Translations under genes and position numbers: made by a program | Part shown: positions 3,998-7,217 of the stretch, piece by piece | How the letters are laid out: each line of letters opens with the position of its first letter | Numbering within the stretch: the stretch's first letter is position 1 | The notes under the pieces: generated by a model | What the model saw: only the letters and a program-made list of their open reading frames with translations | Told to the model about the DNA's origin: nothing | Databases searched by the model: none | NCBI GenBank assembly: GCA_002404345.1 | Contig: DHJN01000245.1 | Span: forward strand, 48,222 to 55,438 | Source: Actinobacteria bacterium UBA4719 | GTDB lineage: Bacteria > Actinomycetota > Actinomycetes > Actinomycetales > Dermatophilaceae | Reading direction: 5' to 3' | DNA length: 7,217 nucleotides

Positions 3998-6248
3998 CGC
4001 GCTCCAGATAGGCGGCCTGCTCGTCATCGAGCGCGGAGGCGATGACGTTGCGCAGAGCGGGGTGCTGCTCGAGCCACGGATCGGCATCGACGATGGCGAA
4101 GGCGTCCTCGCGGGCGGCGAGGATGAGGTCCTCGTCGCGCAGGAGCCGCAAGAGCCGAAGCTGCGACTTTCCACCGCTCTGGCGGGCCCCTAGGACATCG
4201 CCCTCCTTGCGCTGCTCCAGGTCGAGTCTGGCCAAGGTGAATCCGTCGTTCGTGGCTGCAACGCTGATCAGCCGCTCGTGCACCGTCTCGGAGTCGGTCT
4301 CGGTCACCAGCAGGCACAGTCCGGGTGACGTGCCACGGCCGATGCGACCTCTGAGCTGGTGCAGCTGGGAGATCCCGAAGCGGTCGGCATCCATGATGAC
4401 CATGACGGTGGCGTTGGCCACGTCCACGCCCACCTCGATGACGGTCGTTGCCACGAGGACGTCGATCGTGCCGGCGGCGAAGGCCAGCATGACCTTGTCC
4501 TTGTCGTCGGCGGCCATCCGACCGTGCAGGATCGCGATCCGCAAACCCGCGAGTGCAGGGTTGTCGCGCAGCTCGGCCTCCATCTCAAGGACACTGCGCA
4601 GCTCACGTACCGGTGGCGGCTCCGACTCATCGACGTCGAAGGTGACCTCGACGTCCTCGTCCGACCAGTCCGCTCTGGTGGCACCCGGTGCTGAGTCACG
4701 CTCTGAGTCGGGGTCCGGGTCGGGGTCCGGGTCAGGATCCGGGTCGGAGTCGCCGATCCGTGGACACACGACGTAGGTCTGATGTCCGGCACGGACCTCT
4801 TCAGCGACCCGCTCCCACGTGCGTTGGAACCAGCGGGGGTTGCTGACCACGTGCGATGCGATCGGAAGACGCCCCTTGGGCAGCTCGGTCAGGGTAGACG
4901 TCTCCATGTCGCCGAACACCGTCATCGCGACCGTCCGCGGGATCGGCGTCGCGGTCATCACCAGGACGTGAGGGGGCTGTTTTCCCTTGCTGCGCAACGC
5001 ATCTCGCTGCTCGACGCCGAAGCGGTGCTGTTCGTCGACGACCACGAGCCCGAGATCGAAGAACTGGACGTGCTCCTGGATCAGGGCATGTGTGCCGACG
5101 ACGATGCCCGCGTCGCCCGATGCGGCCTCGAGCAAGGACTTGCGCCGTATGCCGGTGGGCTGGCTCCCGGTCAGCAGCGTCACCCGGGTGCCGATCTCGC
5201 TGCCCCCGAGCAGGCCGCCCTCGGCAAGGTCGCCGAGCATCGAGGTGATCGACCGAAAGTGTTGTGAGGCAAGGACTTCAGTGGGCGCCAGCAGCGCCGC
5301 CTGTCCGCCGGAGTCGATCACCGACAGCATCGCCCGCAACGCCACGACAGTCTTGCCAGATCCGACCTCTCCCTGCAGCAACCGGTGCATGGGGTGCTCG
5401 CTGGCCAGGTCCTTGGCGATCTCGGCACTGACCTCCTGCTGACCAGCGGTCAGCTCGAACGGCATACGCGCGTCGAAGGCCTCGACCAGCCCACCGGCAT
5501 GCGGCACCCGAGGAGTCGTGCGCAGACCATCGCCCGCGATCCGTCGTTGGGCGAGGACCGCCTGGACCGTGAAGGCCTCGTCGTACTTGCGCCGATACCT
5601 GGCCCGGGACACGTCTCTTTCCGTGGAGGGCTGATGCAGAAGGCGGTACATCGAGATGAGGTCGACCAGACCGCGCCGTTTTCGGACGTCGGGCGGCACG
5701 TGGTCCCGGACCTCGCCCAGGGACGCCAGGACGATCTGGACGACCTTGCGGACCTTCCACGTCTGCATGTTCTTGCCAGCCGGCAGATAGATCGGGATCA
5801 GCCTGCTCAGGAACTCCTCGACTGCCTCGTCCTCCTCCTCCGGGTCGAAGATCTGGTAGTTCGGGTGGGTCAGCTGCCAGGTCCGCTGGTAGCGCCCGAC
5901 GATGCCCGCGAAAAGGCCAAGCGCACCGGGGACCAGCCGGCCCTCGTGGCCATAGGCGCTGAAGAAGGTCAGGTCGAGCTCACGCGTGCCATCGGTGATG
6001 GTGGCGTTGAGCATCCTGCCCTTGCGCTGACGCATCGGCCGGGTCGTGGCGCGGTCCACGCGGGCCACGACCGTCACCTCTTCTCCCTCGACCAGGCTGG
6101 ACAGGTCGGTCAGCTTGCCGGGCTCGACATATCGGCGTGGGACGAAGTCGAGCAGGTCGCCGACTGTGTGGATGCCGCGATGCTTGGCCAGCGGGCTGGC
6201 TGACGGCTGACCGACAACCTTGCCCAGCGGAGTGGACAGATCTGCCAC
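3993..6248 (-). CDS. recG: ATP-dependent DNA helicase RecG
   Basis: Superfamily 2 helicase that regresses stalled replication forks and branch-migrates Holliday junctions. The 751-residue product has an N-terminal wedge/OB-fold region (about 1-150, with VEGEEVTVVARV at 53-64). Walker A GEVGSGKT is at 293-300, APTEVLA at 321-327, the DEQH box (Walker B) at 405-408 and MTATPIPRT at 431-439. VIEVGVDV is at 603-610, HQLRGRIGRG (motif VI) at 630-639 and the TRG-like LEQRKEGDVLGARQSG at 677-692. All motors and the coupling region look intact. The GTG at 6248 is chosen because the family sequence begins there, one base after the DAK2 stop (TGACGTG); the open frame to 6377 is DAK2 sequence out of frame. 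An acidic insertion of about 55 residues (499-555) in the second helicase domain includes six Asp-Pro repeats, making the protein longer than E. coli RecG (693). Acidic linkers here are common in actinobacterial RecG, but the regular repeat is unusual. Confidence 0.97.
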   Translation of the reverse strand: MADLSTPLGKVVGQPSASPLAKHRGIHTVGDLLDFVPRRYVEPGKLTDLSSLVEGEEVTVVARVDRATTRPMRQRKGRMLNATITDGTRELDLTFFSAYGHEGRLVPGALGLFAGIVGRYQRTWQLTHPNYQIFDPEEEDEAVEEFLSRLIPIYLPAGKNMQTWKVRKVVQIVLASLGEVRDHVPPDVRKRRGLVDLISMYRLLHQPSTERDVSRARYRRKYDEAFTVQAVLAQRRIAGDGLRTTPRVPHAGGLVEAFDARMPFELTAGQQEVSAEIAKDLASEHPMHRLLQGEVGSGKTVVALRAMLSVIDSGGQAALLAPTEVLASQHFRSITSMLGDLAEGGLLGGSEIGTRVTLLTGSQPTGIRRKSLLEAASGDAGIVVGTHALIQEHVQFFDLGLVVVDEQHRFGVEQRDALRSKGKQPPHVLVMTATPIPRTVAMTVFGDMETSTLTELPKGRLPIASHVVSNPRWFQRTWERVAEEVRAGHQTYVVCPRIGDSDPDPDPDPDPDPDSERDSAPGATRADWSDEDVEVTFDVDESEPPPVRELRSVLEMEAELRDNPALAGLRIAILHGRMAADDKDKVMLAFAAGTIDVLVATTVIEVGVDVANATVMVIMDADRFGISQLHQLRGRIGRGTSPGLCLLVTETDSETVHERLISVAATNDGFTLARLDLEQRKEGDVLGARQSGGKSQLRLLRLLRDEDLILAAREDAFAIVDADPWLEQHPALRNVIASALDDEQAAYLERG
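4710..4745 (-). repeat. 12-bp tandem repeat in recG encoding (Asp-Pro)6
   Basis: Six consecutive Asp-Pro codon pairs, organised as three 12-base units on the minus strand: GACCCGGATCCT followed by two identical GACCCGGACCCC units. The nucleotide identity, with alternating CCG/CCC proline codons, shows recent unit duplication and not merely amino-acid selection. The tract is bounded by GAC-TCC (D-S) upstream and GAC-TCA (D-S) downstream, at residues 502-513. Confidence 0.9.
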
Positions 6249-6249
6249 G

Positions 6250-7217
6250 TCACTCGACCCCGAGCAACAGGGGATACGTCGACTGCCCGCCTTCGATGAT
6301 GCTGACCTCGACGTCGTGATGACCCTCGCGTGCCGACCCGACGACGACGGCCGAGAGCTCCGGTCCGCCGCCGGCACCGCTGACCACGGTCAGCAGCTCA
6401 CCGCCGCCGGCCAGAAGTCGGGCAACCATCTCGGCGCCGACCACGGCCAGATCCCTGCCGATGACAACAACATCACCGTCGACCACGCCCAGGACGTCGC
6501 CCGGGCGGCACCACCCGGCGCTGGTCAGCGTCTCCTTGCTGGCCACCTCGACCGCTGCGTGTCGAGTCGCCGCAGCAGCAGCGCTCATGGCGACCAGGTT
6601 GTCCTGACCGCTGGCGGCCGGCTCGAACACGGCGAGCGCCGCGATGCCCTGGACTGCCGACCTCGACCGCACGATGTAGACCTCGAGCCCCGCGTCGCCG
6701 GCTGCCGAGGCTGCCGCCTCCGCTGCATGCTGGGTGTCGATGTCATTGGGCAGGACGAGCACACATCGTGAGCCGGCGGAGAGCATGGCGTCCAGCAGCC
6801 GGCCCGCAGAGGCACGCCGGCCCGGTCCGTTGAACACGACCACCGCGCCGGCTGCGCTGAACACCTCGGCCAGGCCCGCACCGGCCGCGCAGGCCACGAC
6901 CGCGACCGGGCCGCGCGGCGACTGAGCCGTCCGGGCGCGTTGCTGGTCGCCGAAATGCGTCACCACGATGCGATGCGGTCGTCCCGCCTCGATGCCGGCC
7001 TGGATGGCCGCACCGACGTCGTCGACGTGCACGTGCACGTTCCAGAGATCCTCACCACCGACGACCAGGACCGAGTCACCCAGTGAGTCCAGCCGTTCAC
7101 GAAGCCTGGCCACCGCGTCTTCGGCGCTGTCGGAGAGCAGGTACATGACCTCGTATGCCGGGACTCCCGGCTCGGGCTGGCCGCCGTCGCTCGTGTCGCC
7201 GCTCGTGTCGCCGCCAT
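6250..7217 (-). CDS. DAK2/FakA-like protein, C-terminal region (N-terminus beyond window)
   Basis: About 321 C-terminal residues of a protein of the DAK2-domain (YloV/FakA-like) family. In Firmicutes FakA is the ATP-binding subunit of fatty acid kinase, working with lipid-carrying FakB; in actinomycetes the role is inferred. The part seen is the middle and C-terminal region: YEVMYLL, LGDSVLVVGGEDLWNVHVHVDDVGAAI, PHRIVVTHFGDQQ, VVACAAGAGLAEVFSAAGAVVVFNGPG, VLPNDIDTQHAAEAA, VRSRSAVQGIAALAVFEP and LLAGGGELLTVVSGAG, in the family order. The N-terminal DhaL kinase domain should lie beyond 7217. The ATG at 7146 is not the true start: the same frame continues upstream to the edge through a Gly/Asp/Thr/Ser-rich linker with two GDTS repeats, then GGQPEPGVPAYEV. 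It ends one base before recG, a pairing common in actinomycetes. Whether it phosphorylates fatty acids here is not shown by the sequence. Confidence 0.9.
   Translation of the reverse strand, partial: GGDTSGDTSDGGQPEPGVPAYEVMYLLSDSAEDAVARLRERLDSLGDSVLVVGGEDLWNVHVHVDDVGAAIQAGIEAGRPHRIVVTHFGDQQRARTAQSPRGPVAVVACAAGAGLAEVFSAAGAVVVFNGPGRRASAGRLLDAMLSAGSRCVLVLPNDIDTQHAAEAAASAAGDAGLEVYIVRSRSAVQGIAALAVFEPAASGQDNLVAMSAAAAATRHAAVEVASKETLTSAGWCRPGDVLGVVDGDVVVIGRDLAVVGAEMVARLLAGGGELLTVVSGAGGGPELSAVVVGSAREGHHDVEVSIIEGGQSTYPLLLGVE
7189..7212 (-). repeat. Perfect 12-bp tandem repeat x2 in the DAK2 linker
   Basis: GCTCGTGTCGCC occurs at 7189-7200 and again at 7201-7212 on the plus strand without mismatch. 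In the DAK2 frame it encodes GDTS-GDTS, in the low-complexity linker just before the YEVMYLL domain. It lies 5 bases from the window edge, so more copies may follow. Confidence 0.8.

Noticed and set aside
5385..6203. 272-codon open frame on the plus strand
   Set aside because: Antisense to the intact N-terminal and first helicase regions of recG. No recognisable motif.
6249..6377. 43-codon N-terminal extension of RecG
   Set aside because: It overlaps the DAK2 3' end out of frame, and the extra residues are Ser/Arg-rich without RecG similarity. The GTG at 6248 directly follows the DAK2 stop.
7144..7146. ATG at 7146 as the start of the DAK2-family gene
   Set aside because: The same frame stays open to the window edge and encodes the usual residues before MYLL (PAYEV), so this Met is internal.

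Overview
The window is a GC-rich, gene-dense stretch of bacterial chromosome in which every supported gene lies on the minus strand, so gene order reads from high to low coordinates. Gene content, synteny, frequent GTG starts (recG, coaD, rpmF, rnc), a four-cysteine ribosomal protein L32 and a SepIVA-type coiled-coil protein point to an actinomycete (Actinomycetota). A Micrococcales relative is my guess, but the sequence alone does not settle it.

Layout in transcription order: the C-terminal part of a DAK2/FakA-like protein (window edge to 6250), recG (6248-3993), rsmD (3985-3401), an 82-bp gap with a threefold direct repeat and a possible leaderless promoter, coaD (3318-2815), a sepIVA-like gene (2810-2208), a gap with a candidate promoter, a DUF177/YceD gene (2091-1480), rpmF (1478-1284), rnc (1266-430), and the N-terminal half of mutM (437 to the window edge). 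Most junctions are a few bases apart or overlapping. This suggests two or three polycistronic units: DAK2-recG-rsmD, coaD-sepIVA, and DUF177-rpmF-rnc-mutM. No gene-free stretch exceeds about 120 bp.

Functionally this is conserved housekeeping. RecG and MutM act in DNA repair. RsmD, L32, DUF177 and RNase III act in ribosome and rRNA biogenesis. CoaD makes coenzyme A, the SepIVA-like protein belongs to septation and envelope growth, and the DAK2 protein probably belongs to fatty-acid phosphorylation. I see no phage, transposon, CRISPR, toxin-antitoxin or defence module, and no convincing new system.

The unusual feature is a set of short tandem repeats at five sites. Four lie inside genes with periods divisible by three, and they encode low-complexity segments: LGVPS x3 in MutM, DP x6 in RecG, GDTS x2 in the DAK2 protein, and about 2.5 IATxH units at the DUF177 tail. 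The fifth, with 13-14-bp spacing, is in the non-coding gap upstream of coaD. Two of the affected genes are repair genes. Whether these tracts vary in length between strains is the main testable question here.
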